Assembly (NCBI GenBank): GCA_031292615.1
Contig: JARLGT010000104.1
Location: 1 to 45,722, forward strand
DNA length: 45,722 bases
Source of the DNA: Coriobacteriia bacterium
GTDB taxonomy: Bacteria > Actinomycetota > Coriobacteriia > Anaerosomatales > JAAXUF01
Reading direction: 5' to 3'
Under the pieces are notes generated by a model. It was not told where the DNA came from. It made no database searches and was given only the letters and a program-made list of their open reading frames with translations. Below are positions 33,402 to 40,497 of this stretch, piece by piece. A program made the translations under genes and the position numbers. Position 1 is the stretch's first letter. Each line of letters begins with the position of its first letter.

Positions 33402-34223
33402 GTGACTGTGGAAACCAACGCATCGCACCAACATGGAGCGCCCCTTGCCGGGCGCTCCGTCGTCATCACACGCACGCGCGAGCAGGCTGCCTCTCTCGCC
33501 GAGCCCCTCGAAGCGTTTGGCGCCGAAGTGCTCGCGATGCCCGTGCTTGCCGTGGTCGACCCGCCCGACCCTAGCGCCGTTGATGCCGCGATCGCCGAGC
33601 TAACCAGCTACGACTGGGTCGTGCTGACGTCGACAAACGCCGTGGACCGCTTCTTCGCTCGGCTGGTGTTTGTGGATAGAGCGGCCGAGGCGCTCTCGCA
33701 CGTCAAGATCGCGGCGGTGGGTCGAGCGACCGCGGCTCACCTGCGCGTCAAGGACGTCGAGCCCGATCTGGTGCCGGACGATGCGCGTGCTGAGGGGCTC
33801 GTGGCGGCGTTTGGATCGCTGGGGGTCGGCGAGGGCTGCCGAGTGCTGGTTCCGCGCGCCCTGAAGGCCCGTGAGGTGTTTCCGGATGCCTTGCGTGCGA
33901 TGGGTGCCGAGGTCGATGTCGTGCCGGTCTATCAGACCGTGGCGGTCGAGCCCGCACCTGAAGTACTCGAGCGTCTGCGCGCAGGCTCGGTGGACTGCGT
34001 CAGCTTCACAAGTGGTGCGATCGCCGAGGCGTTCTTCAGCGCGATTCGCTCGGCAGGAATCGAGCCGGGCGCTCTGATGGCAGGCGTCGCCGTGGCCAGC
34101 ATCGGGCCCGTCACGACTGAGGCGCTGAAGGCCTTGGGCTACAAGGATGACATTGAGGCCGAAAAGCAGACGATGGCCTCACTCGCTCAGGCCATCGCCG
34201 ATTACTTCGTTTCGCGCCCCTAG
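33402..34223 (+). CDS. hemD: Uroporphyrinogen-III synthase
   Basis: Cyclises hydroxymethylbilane with D-ring inversion. 273 aa, two-lobed family with low conservation: VVITRTREQAASLAEPLEAFGAEVLAMPVL opening (key TR..Q...L...GA), YDWVVLTSTNAVDRFF, AVGRATAAHL, and FTSGAIAEAFF...VASIGPVTTEALKALGY. It is a stand-alone HemD; no CobA methyltransferase domain is fused, unlike some Gram-positive relatives. GTG 33402; AGGAG lies 11 nt upstream. Its product is the branch point to siroheme, which the AhbD-like enzyme downstream implies is used for heme. Confidence 0.92.
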   Translation: MTVETNASHQHGAPLAGRSVVITRTREQAASLAEPLEAFGAEVLAMPVLAVVDPPDPSAVDAAIAELTSYDWVVLTSTNAVDRFFARLVFVDRAAEALSHVKIAAVGRATAAHLRVKDVEPDLVPDDARAEGLVAAFGSLGVGEGCRVLVPRALKAREVFPDALRAMGAEVDVVPVYQTVAVEPAPEVLERLRAGSVDCVSFTSGAIAEAFFSAIRSAGIEPGALMAGVAVASIGPVTTEALKALGYKDDIEAEKQTMASLAQAIADYFVSRP

Positions 34224-34279
34224 TGCCGGCGCTCGCGCGCCAAGCCTAGCAGCAGTGCGCTCCTGCGGTCGCGCCCGCG

Positions 34280-34831
34280 CTACGCTTCAATCTTGCGCAG
34301 CTGGAACGACATTGCGATGGCCGCGATACCGCCGGCGACCGCGAAGATGCCCCAGACCCACGGCAGCGCGCTCATGAACGTCGTGAAGTTGAACGCGATG
34401 ACCGCGCCGAAGATGAAGCTCAAGATGCCCAGGATACCCTTGCCCCAGCCCGCGCCCTGGGTCGCCTTGATGATGTCCACGATGCCGATGATCATGCCGT
34501 TGATGCCGAGCATCAGTGTAGCCACACCCACGACCACCACGGCGCCTACCAGCGGCGCTCCGATGATGTAGGCGCCGGCCAGCAAGCTGAGCAGGCCGGT
34601 GAACAGGCGCCAACCCCAGGCGGTCCGGTCGACGAAGAGCGATCCGATCTCGAAGATGCCCGAGACGAGCCACCACCAGCCGAGGAACAGAACCAGAACG
34701 ACGGTCGTCTTCGCAGGCATGAAGATGAGCAGCAGCCCGATCGCCAAGACTGCAATTCCTTGGACGAGCGTGAGCCACCACGGCATGAGCTGACCCTTGG
34801 TGACCGCGACGTTGGCAGTAGCGTCGGCCAT
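34280..34831 (-). CDS. HdeD-like (DUF308) membrane protein
   Basis: 183 aa with six evenly spaced hydrophobic spans and internal repeats of two-span units, as in the DUF308/HdeD family (acid-stress protein HdeD of E. coli). Features: WWLTLVQGIAVLAIGLLLIFMP near residue 19, LFLGWWWLVSGIFEI, and WRLFTGLLSLLAGAYII. Biochemical role is not established. GAGGGGGT precedes the ATG on the minus strand. It converges on hemD with a 56-nt gap and lies downstream of the TetR gene on the same strand (104 nt apart), so the regulator may control it. Confidence 0.82.
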   Translation of the reverse strand: MADATANVAVTKGQLMPWWLTLVQGIAVLAIGLLLIFMPAKTTVVLVLFLGWWWLVSGIFEIGSLFVDRTAWGWRLFTGLLSLLAGAYIIGAPLVGAVVVVGVATLMLGINGMIIGIVDIIKATQGAGWGKGILGILSFIFGAVIAFNFTTFMSALPWVWGIFAVAGGIAAIAMSFQLRKIEA

Positions 34832-34935
34832 TGTTTACCCCCTCAGTCTCGCGCGTTGCATCAACCAACGCGCATAGCGGCGTGTCTTCGAGACAGATTC
34901 CCAAGCGGAACGGTCAGGAAACGCCGGAAGCAGGC

Positions 34936-35571
34936 TTACTCGGCGGGGCGAGGTCGCGTGTCTGCGAGGCTGAGATTCAAACGAATCAGGCGGTTGAACT
35001 CGGAATGGACGTACGTGGGGTCTTCATCCTGCAAGCCCGACTGCGCCAAGAAGAAGTCCTCGGCGATGGCCATGCCGGCGGCCATCGCGGTAACCGCCGA
35101 AAGGACGATTCGGATGTCGAAAGGGGCCTGGGCCTCAATCGGCGGAAGCCCCGAACCCACGAGGAGTTTGAGCATCTCATCGGAGTGAGGGAGCTTCAAG
35201 TCCTCCGGGCTGATCTCCACACCGTCAAGCGAGGCGCGAACTGCCATGCGCACGTAGCGTCCAGGGGGCAGGGTGGAGTCGAACGTGCCTGCAGTCTGCG
35301 AAAGGCCGTGCTCTTGCATCCAGTAGTCCGCAGCTTCTTGCCGCGCGGCTGCGAGAGCTGCTCGGAAGATGTCTTGCTTGCTGCCCATATATCGGTGCAC
35401 CAAGGCGTGGCTCACGCCGGCGCCTGCGGCGATCTCACGGACGCTTACCTGACTGGGGTTGCGCTTCGAGAACAGCTCGATGGCGGCTTGGATCGTGCTG
35501 GCGATAACCTCGTCACGGCCCGTCGGCCGTAGGGCCTGCTCCGAGTTGCCGCTCCCGGTCAATTCGCTCAT
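34936..35571 (-). CDS. TetR-family transcriptional regulator
   Basis: 211 aa one-component repressor. N-terminal helix-turn-helix: VIASTIQAAIELFSKRNPSQVSVREIAAGAGVSHALVHRYMGSKQDIF (TetR_N, residues ~20-67, key VSVREIA..AGVS....R.). The rest is an all-helical ligand/dimerisation domain with no assignable ligand. ATG 35571 has AAGGAG nearby on the minus strand. Probably controls itself through the palindrome at 35630-35642 and perhaps the HdeD-like gene downstream. Confidence 0.9.
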   Translation of the reverse strand: MSELTGSGNSEQALRPTGRDEVIASTIQAAIELFSKRNPSQVSVREIAAGAGVSHALVHRYMGSKQDIFRAALAAARQEAADYWMQEHGLSQTAGTFDSTLPPGRYVRMAVRASLDGVEISPEDLKLPHSDEMLKLLVGSGLPPIEAQAPFDIRIVLSAVTAMAAGMAIAEDFFLAQSGLQDEDPTYVHSEFNRLIRLNLSLADTRPRPAE

Positions 35572-35611
35572 GCTTCGTGCTCCTTTGCGAGTCGTCTAGA
35601 TGTGCACGACG

Positions 35612-35642
35612 GTTATATCTGGTATTGCAGTTGCAGGGCAAC
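35612..35642 (-). promoter_or_regulatory. TetR gene promoter with overlapping palindrome
   Basis: On the minus strand TTGCCC (35636-35641) and TATAAC (35612-35617) are spaced by 18 nt. The palindrome GTTGC-AGG-GCAAC (35630-35642) overlaps the -35 box and is a plausible autoregulatory operator. Confidence 0.5.
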
Positions 35643-35682
35643 TAACGTACCGATTTGCCCGGGGGCATTCCCTCGGCGCCGT

Positions 35683-35711
35683 TTGACAAAGGAATGTGGG
35701 GTGGGCACACT
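35683..35711 (+). promoter_or_regulatory. Promoter of tRNA-Ala
   Basis: Consensus TTGACA (35683-35688), 17-nt spacer, CACACT (35706-35711), about 45 nt before the mature tRNA. Confidence 0.65.
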
Positions 35712-35755
35712 ACTGTCTGCTCTGGCGGCGTGTTCGCCGCTCGTGCATCCCTCAT

Positions 35756-35831
35756 GGGGACGTGGCTCAGTTGGGAGAGCGCTGCCTTCGCACGGCAGAG
35801 GTCGGGAGTTCGAATCTCCTCGTCTCCACCA
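35756..35831 (+). tRNA. tRNA-Ala (anticodon CGC)
   Basis: Full cloverleaf of 76 nt with encoded CCA. Acceptor GGGGACG (35756-35762) pairs with CGTCTCC (35821-35827); the third pair is G-U, the alanine identity element. D stem GCTC/GAGC; anticodon stem CTGCC/GGCAG with loop TTCGCAC, anticodon CGC (35789-35791) reading GCG; T stem GGGAG/CTCCT with loop TTCGAAT; discriminator A. Confidence 0.97.
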
Positions 35832-35842
35832 TCGGGTAGAAT

Positions 35843-35883
35843 GTCAGGGCGGCCGGCGAGAGCGATCTCGTGGCCGCCCTGAC
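35843..35883 (+). other. Long hairpin with GNRA tetraloop after tRNA-Ala
   Basis: GTCAGGGCGGCC (35843-35854) pairs perfectly with GGCCGCCCTGAC (35872-35883). Inside, CGAGA (35857-35861) and TCTCG (35866-35870) close a GCGA tetraloop. It begins directly after a -10-like TAGAAT (35837-35842), and no T run follows. It could be the tRNA 3' processing/terminator stem or the 5' stem of the hemB transcript. Confidence 0.6.
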
Positions 35884-35949
35884 TGTTCGCAAGCTCTTGA
35901 GAACGTCATCACGCCGCAGCGCACGACGCGCCGTATCAAGGAGGACCAA

Positions 35950-36138
35950 ATGGTTGCATGGATCGAGGCCTACGGGCAGATAATCGCTTTCTTCATCCAG
36001 CTCCTGTTCTACATCACGGTTGCCGTCTCGGCAGCCTGGGCCGCCATCACGTTCGCCCGCTACGTCAAGTACATGACCAGCGACGAGATCGTCGTCGAGT
36101 CGGCCGACGAGGTCTCGGTCGACGAGTTCGTCGAGTAA
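35950..36138 (+). CDS. Small single-span membrane protein upstream of hemB
   Basis: 62 aa: a hydrophobic helix (~residues 9-36, [20 protein letters not shown]) followed by a short basic turn (RYVKY) and a strongly acidic tail ([18 protein letters not shown]). No family recognised. It is a convincing gene: AAGGAGG (35938-35944) is 5 nt before ATG 35950 and the stop is 11 nt from the hemB start, with the hemB ribosome site touching it. By orientation the acidic tail is probably cytoplasmic. Tight linkage to hemB hints at membrane docking of a tetrapyrrole enzyme, which is inference only. Confidence 0.75.
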   Translation: MVAWIEAYGQIIAFFIQLLFYITVAVSAAWAAITFARYVKYMTSDEIVVESADEVSVDEFVE

Positions 36139-36149
36139 GGAGCTCTCAA

Positions 36150-37130
36150 GTGCAGTTCCCGTCGTATCGCCCCCGTCGTCTGCGCGCCAACGCGACCATC
36201 CGCTCGATGGTTCGCGAGACCGCACTGTCTCCAGCCGACCTGATCTATCCGATTTTCGTGAAGCCGGGCACAGGCCTGCGCGACGAGATCAAGTCGATGC
36301 CGGGCCAGTACCAGCTCTCGCTTGACATGCTGCCCGCCGAGATCGACGAACTGAGGAGTCTCGGTATCCCCGCTGTCATTCTGTTCGGTTTGCCGTCCAC
36401 CAAGGATGAGGTGGGTAGCGAGGCCTACGACGAGCACGGAATCGTGCAGGAGGCCATTCGCGCCATCAAGAAGCACGACCCGGAGTTCTACGTGATCACC
36501 GACGTGTGCATGTGCGAGTACACGAGCCACGGCCACTGCGGCATCCTCGACGACCGTGGCTGCGTCATCAACGACGTCACGATCGAGCTGCTCGCCAAGG
36601 AGGCGGTCACTCACGCCGAGGCCGGCGCGGACATGGTCGCGCCGAGCGACATGATGGACGGTCGCGTCGCCGCCATCCGCGGTGCGCTCGATGCCGAGGG
36701 CTACCAGGACATCCCGATCATGGCCTACTCGGTTAAGTACGCCAGCGGCTACTACGGCCCGTTCCGCGACGCCGCGGACAGTGCGCCGACCTTCGGCGAT
36801 CGCACCGGCTACCAGATGGACCCCGCCAACGCCGAGGAAGGCATTCGCGAAGCCGCACTCGACATCGAGGAGGGCGCCGACATCGTCATGGTCAAGCCGG
36901 CGCTTGCCTACATGGACATGATCTACCGCGTGAAGAACGAGTTCGGGTATCCCACCGCCGCATACAACGTGTCGGGGGAGTACGCGATGGTCAAGGCCGC
37001 CGCCGCCAACGACTGGATCGACGAGAAGCGCGTCGTGCTCGAGACGCTGGTTGGGTTCAAGCGTGCCGGCGCCGACCTGATTCTGACCTATCACGCCAAA
37101 GACGCCGCAAGGTGGCTCGCCGAGAAGTAG
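36150..37130 (+). CDS. hemB: Porphobilinogen synthase (delta-aminolevulinate dehydratase)
   Basis: Condenses two 5-aminolevulinates into porphobilinogen. 326 aa. Metal-site segment [18 protein letters not shown] (three Cys, zinc type), the active-site Lys regions [19 protein letters not shown] and [12 protein letters not shown], and [12 protein letters not shown] are all intact. GTG 36150 has AAGGAG at 36137-36142; the frame continues upstream through the small membrane gene but is not coding there. Follows that gene and precedes the AhbD-like gene after 167 nt that show no further element. Confidence 0.96.
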   Translation: MQFPSYRPRRLRANATIRSMVRETALSPADLIYPIFVKPGTGLRDEIKSMPGQYQLSLDMLPAEIDELRSLGIPAVILFGLPSTKDEVGSEAYDEHGIVQEAIRAIKKHDPEFYVITDVCMCEYTSHGHCGILDDRGCVINDVTIELLAKEAVTHAEAGADMVAPSDMMDGRVAAIRGALDAEGYQDIPIMAYSVKYASGYYGPFRDAADSAPTFGDRTGYQMDPANAEEGIREAALDIEEGADIVMVKPALAYMDMIYRVKNEFGYPTAAYNVSGEYAMVKAAAANDWIDEKRVVLETLVGFKRAGADLILTYHAKDAARWLAEK

Positions 37131-37297
37131 TCAGACGCACGCGGACGCGATTCGCATCGGCGGTACCGTACTTGCTGCTTCACGCGGGCGAGCGTGACAC
37201 GCGGACTGGCCGCGCGTGACGTCGCTACATCGGAACGCATCGTGCGTGCCGGCCGGTCTTGCCTCCGAGCCGACAAGCTTTTTCAAGAGGAGCGTAC

Positions 37298-38755
37298 ATG
37301 GCTGAGAACGTAGGAGACTCTTCGGCACGTCCCGATCTCGACCTCGAAGGCGAGCTTGAGACGACGCCGATCGACGACGCCGACGCCACCGTCACCGAGC
37401 AGGAGATGGCCGACGCCGAGGCCGGCTGCGGCCAGGCAGGCGTCGCCATCCCGATCGCAAGCTCGGGCCATCCGGCTGGCGTCCCCGGCGGTCCCGGCCA
37501 CCCGGGCGGTCACCCCGGCGGTCATCCGGGTGGGCACCCCGCTGGCGTCCCTGGCGGTCCCGGCGAGACGCAGCGTCACGGTGGCGCTCGCTCAGTGGGT
37601 TTCCGCCCCGGCGGCGGTCCCGCTGCGATCGCATACCAGGAGCGCACGGGCATCAAGGCGCCGCGCATCATCGCGTGGGAGATCACCCGCTCGTGCAACC
37701 TGAGCTGCGTGCACTGCCGCGCTGCGGCTGAGTTCGGCCACTACGAGGGCGAGCTCACGCTTGACGAGATCAAGGCAACGATCGACGACATCGTCACCAT
37801 CTCCAACCCGATCATCATCCTCACCGGTGGCGAGCCGCTCATGCGACCCGACATCTGGGAGATCGCCGACTACGCCCACGAGAAGGGCGCAATGCCGGTC
37901 ATCGGCACCAACGCGACGCTCATCACCGAAGAGATCGCCCAGAAGATGGCGGACCACAAGATTCCGCGCATCAGCGTCTCGATCGACTTCCCCAACGCCG
38001 AGGGCCATGACGAGTTCCGCCAGCAGCCCGGTGCGTTCGATGCGAGCATCGAAGGCATCAAGATGGCCAAGCGCCACGGCGTGGGTGTGCAGATCAACAT
38101 GACCGTCACCACGCGCAACGCGCACCTCGTCGAGGAGATGCACACGCTGGCCGAGTCGCTCGGCATCGATGCGTTCCATATCTTCATGCTCGTCCCGACG
38201 GGCCGCGGCTCCGAGATCCTGGCCGAGGAGCTCCCGCCCGAGGAGTACGAGCGCGTCCTGGTATGGGCCTACGAGCGCCAGAAGACCTCGTCGCTGCATT
38301 TCAAGCCCACCGATGCGCCGCACTACTACCGCATCATCCGTCAGCTGGCCAAGGCCGAGGGCAAGAAGGTCACGCGCGAGGAGTACGGCTTGGACGCGAT
38401 GACGCGCGGGTGCCTCGGCGGCATCACGTTCTGCTTCATCAGCCACATCGGCGACATCCAGCCGTGCGGCTACTTCGACATGCAGCTGGGCAACGTCAAA
38501 GAGAAGCCGTTCCACGAGATCTGGACCGAGAGCAAGGTCTTCAACGACCTTCGCGACTACTCGCTCCTCAAGGGCAAGTGTGGCGCCTGCGAGTTCAAGG
38601 CCGTCTGTGGCGGCTGCCGGGCCCGCGCGCTCGAGGCGACCGGCGACTACCTCGAGGCCGAGCCGTACTGCTCTTACCAGCCGCCCGCGTGGAAGGGCGA
38701 GTGTTCCTTGGAGGAGGCCGCCGCCGAGGTCGGCGTCTCGACCAGCGCGGAGTAG
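37298..38755 (+). CDS. ahbD: Radical SAM heme b synthase-like protein (AhbD type) with HPGG-repeat tail
   Basis: Probable last enzyme of siroheme-dependent heme synthesis, oxidatively decarboxylating Fe-coproporphyrin III propionates. Radical SAM cluster Cys133, Cys137, Cys140 (CNLSCVHC) in IIAWEITRSCNLSC, followed by ILTGGEPLMRPDIWEIA; this opening recalls AhbD more than AhbC/NirJ. C-terminal auxiliary-cluster Cys: 372, 379, 390, 428, 431, 437, 440 and 458 (SPASM/Twitch-like, CGACEFKAVCGGC). Unusual is the N-terminus: ~30 acidic residues, then residues 58-89 of His-Pro-Gly repeats. 485 aa versus roughly 340-400 usual. ATG 37298 follows AGAGGAG. AhbC, NirJ or a peptide-modifying enzyme cannot be fully excluded. 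Confidence 0.72.
   Translation: MAENVGDSSARPDLDLEGELETTPIDDADATVTEQEMADAEAGCGQAGVAIPIASSGHPAGVPGGPGHPGGHPGGHPGGHPAGVPGGPGETQRHGGARSVGFRPGGGPAAIAYQERTGIKAPRIIAWEITRSCNLSCVHCRAAAEFGHYEGELTLDEIKATIDDIVTISNPIIILTGGEPLMRPDIWEIADYAHEKGAMPVIGTNATLITEEIAQKMADHKIPRISVSIDFPNAEGHDEFRQQPGAFDASIEGIKMAKRHGVGVQINMTVTTRNAHLVEEMHTLAESLGIDAFHIFMLVPTGRGSEILAEELPPEEYERVLVWAYERQKTSSLHFKPTDAPHYYRIIRQLAKAEGKKVTREEYGLDAMTRGCLGGITFCFISHIGDIQPCGYFDMQLGNVKEKPFHEIWTESKVFNDLRDYSLLKGKCGACEFKAVCGGCRARALEATGDYLEAEPYCSYQPPAWKGECSLEEAAAEVGVSTSAE
37469..37564 (+). repeat. Coding repeat: three HPGG units between HPAGVPGGPG direct repeats
   Basis: Residues 58-67 and 80-89 of the radical SAM protein are identical decapeptides (HPAGVPGGPG); between them stand three HPGG units (68-79). 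The DNA is GC-rich tandem repeat with synonymous differences between copies, so it is not a recent slippage product or assembly error. Confidence 0.85.
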
Positions 38756-38779
38756 CGCTTCGCCGTGAATCGCACGAGC

Positions 38780-38818
38780 GACGGCCGTCTCGGGAGACCG
38801 GGGCGGCCGTCTTTCTTT
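38780..38818 (+). terminator. Rho-independent terminator after ahbD
   Basis: GACGGCCG (38780-38787) pairs with CGGCCGTC (38804-38811), with an inner TCTC/GAGA stem, and TTTCTTT follows. Confidence 0.75.
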
Positions 38819-38892
38819 GGGGCTGCGATAGACTGCGAGGGTCGGCACGACGACGCCACCCTTTGACCGGACATCACAATGGAGGCGGCACA

Positions 38893-39297
38893 ATGAGCGA
38901 ATTCGATCTCACCCCGCTCGACACGCGGGTCCTCGCGGCTCTACAGAGCGGCTTCCCCGTATCCGAGTCTCCCTACTGCGATCTGGCTGCCGAACTCGGC
39001 GCAAGCGAGTCCGATGTCTTGAACAGCGCCGAGAAGCTGCGGGAGACCGGCGCGGTCGCGCGCATCGCGGTGATCTTCTCAGACCCGGACGCATTTGCGT
39101 CGGGCGCCTCGGTGGAGGACGCGGACCTCGCGCAGCTCGTTTCGTTCGATCTCCCGTGGAGCGAGCACCCGTTTACCGAGGTCGCGGCGCAACTCGAACT
39201 GCGCGGCATATCAATGGAGCCTGCCGAGGTGATCGAGCGCGTCCGAGATTGGCTGCTTGATGGCACCGCGAGCGAGGTTGTCGCGCTGTCGGAGTAG
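38893..39297 (+). CDS. Tandem winged-helix protein derived from siroheme decarboxylase (AhbA/B) N-domain
   Basis: 134 aa. Residues 9-61 match the AsnC-like helix-turn-helix of AhbA/AhbB/NirD-type siroheme decarboxylases: LDTRVLAALQSGFPVSESPY, LAAELG, then a V..L...G.V.RI pattern. The following RAM-type catalytic domain is absent. Instead residues 85-132 repeat the same element: LPWSEHPFTEVAAQLE aligns with FPVSESPYCDLAAELG (7 of 16 identical), followed by AEVIERVRDWLLDGTASEVVAL. GGAGG (38881-38885) supports ATG 38893. Placed behind the AhbD-like gene but after a terminator, so partly independent. It is unlikely to be a working decarboxylase; a DNA-binding regulator or a partner protein is more plausible. 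Confidence 0.72.
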   Translation: MSEFDLTPLDTRVLAALQSGFPVSESPYCDLAAELGASESDVLNSAEKLRETGAVARIAVIFSDPDAFASGASVEDADLAQLVSFDLPWSEHPFTEVAAQLELRGISMEPAEVIERVRDWLLDGTASEVVALSE

Positions 39298-39301
39298 GGC
39301 G

Positions 39302-39324
39302 CCGCGGGCGGCCGTGGCCCGCGG
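39302..39324. other. Inverted repeat in the convergent gap
   Basis: CCGCGGGC (39302-39309) pairs with GCCCGCGG (39317-39324), loop 7 nt, between the tandem winged-helix gene and the convergent glycosyltransferase. No T run; possibly a weak bidirectional terminator. Confidence 0.4.
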
Positions 39325-39371
39325 GTCGCTCTTGGCGCGCGACACAGTTCTCGGCGCGAGCGACCGTCCCG

Positions 39372-40361
39372 CTAGAGCGTGCGGTCGGTCTTGGGCAGCG
39401 GCGATACGGCGAAGTGCTCGGCGGTAGGGGGCTCGAAGCCTCGCACGTCGGAGACGAGGTAGAGCGGACGGGCGCGCACCTCGTCGTAGATGCGGCCGAT
39501 GTACTCGCCCACGACGCCGAGCGTGATGAGCTGCACTCCGCCCACGAAGAGCACCGAGACCATGATCGACGCCCAGCCGGGAACCACGTAGTTCCCGGTG
39601 ATCTTCATCATCACAGCGTAGAGCGCGTAGACGAACGCCAGCCCGGCCGCACACACGCCCATGAACGTCGCGATGTGCAGAGGGATCGTCGAGAACGAGA
39701 CGATGCCGTCGGCGGCGAGGCGGAACATCTTACGCAGCGGGTACTTGGTGTCGCCCGCGAAGCGCGCATCGCGGTGGTAGGTAATCGTGGCGCGCTCGAG
39801 CCCCATCCAGCCCACGAGCCCGCGCATGTAGCGGCTGCGCTCGCGCATGGCCTTGAGGCCTTCGGTCGCCTTGCGGCTCATCAGGCGGAAGTCGGCGGTG
39901 TCGACCGGGATGTCGACGCGCGCGCTGCGACGCAACACGCGATAGTACGCGCTGGCGGTTGCTGTCTTAAACGCACTTTCGCCAGCGCGGGACTCCCGCA
40001 CAGCAAAAACGATGTCGGCGCCGTCGCGCCACAGCTGCACCATCTGCAAGATGAGCTCAGGCGGATCCTGCAGGTCGGCGTCGATCACGCTGACGGTGTC
40101 TCCGGCTGCGAGGTCGATGCCGGCGGTGGTGGCCGTCTGGTGGCCGAAGTTGCGCGCGAAGCGCACCACCTTGACGTGCCGGTCGCTTGCCGCGATTGCC
40201 GAAACGATCTCGAAGGTGCGGTCCTTGCTGCCGTCGTCGACCACGATGATCTCGTAGTCTGGAAGCGCCGAGAACGCCGCCGTCGCGCGTCGGATGAACT
40301 CCTCGGCGACGGACTCCTCGTTGTACATCGGCACCACGATCGAGTGCAGTTCCGTGCCCAC
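39372..40361 (-). CDS. Family 2 glycosyltransferase, polyprenyl-phosphate sugar transferase type
   Basis: 329 aa. N-terminal GT-A fold: SIVVPMYNEES, IIVVDDGSKDRTFEIV, FARNFGHQTATTAGIDLAAGD and the DxD-like VIDADLQDPPE, the set seen in GtrB/DPM1-type enzymes that load a sugar from a nucleotide onto undecaprenyl phosphate. QLWRDGADIVFAVRESR and the later RYMRGLVGWMG fit too. Two C-terminal spans (~residues 230-255 and ~265-290). GTG 40361 has AAGGAG on the minus strand 4 nt away. Divergent from a multispan protein that could be the matching glycan-transferring membrane enzyme. Sugar unknown. Confidence 0.88.
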   Translation of the reverse strand: MGTELHSIVVPMYNEESVAEEFIRRATAAFSALPDYEIIVVDDGSKDRTFEIVSAIAASDRHVKVVRFARNFGHQTATTAGIDLAAGDTVSVIDADLQDPPELILQMVQLWRDGADIVFAVRESRAGESAFKTATASAYYRVLRRSARVDIPVDTADFRLMSRKATEGLKAMRERSRYMRGLVGWMGLERATITYHRDARFAGDTKYPLRKMFRLAADGIVSFSTIPLHIATFMGVCAAGLAFVYALYAVMMKITGNYVVPGWASIMVSVLFVGGVQLITLGVVGEYIGRIYDEVRARPLYLVSDVRGFEPPTAEHFAVSPLPKTDRTL

Positions 40362-40497
40362 GGGGCTCCTTGTTGGGTTGGAATCGGCGCAGCTGAGCGC
40401 AGAGCGCGGCAGGTTCGATATCCCCCGCCGCGAGTTCGCCGTATTATACCCCTCGTATCGCGGGCGACCTGCGCCTGCTCGATGGAGGGGCATCCAC

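Noticed and set aside
31075-33423. Long minus-strand open frame (782 codons) opposite hemA and hemC
   Set aside because: It mirrors two certain genes, has no ribosome site or family pattern, and arises from high third-position GC.
37469-37564. CRISPR-like or satellite repeat
   Set aside because: The repeat is in frame inside a gene, encodes HPGG units and has no spacers.
38893-39297. Ordinary Lrp/AsnC regulator or active siroheme decarboxylase
   Set aside because: The effector/catalytic domain is missing and the second half repeats the helix-turn-helix instead.
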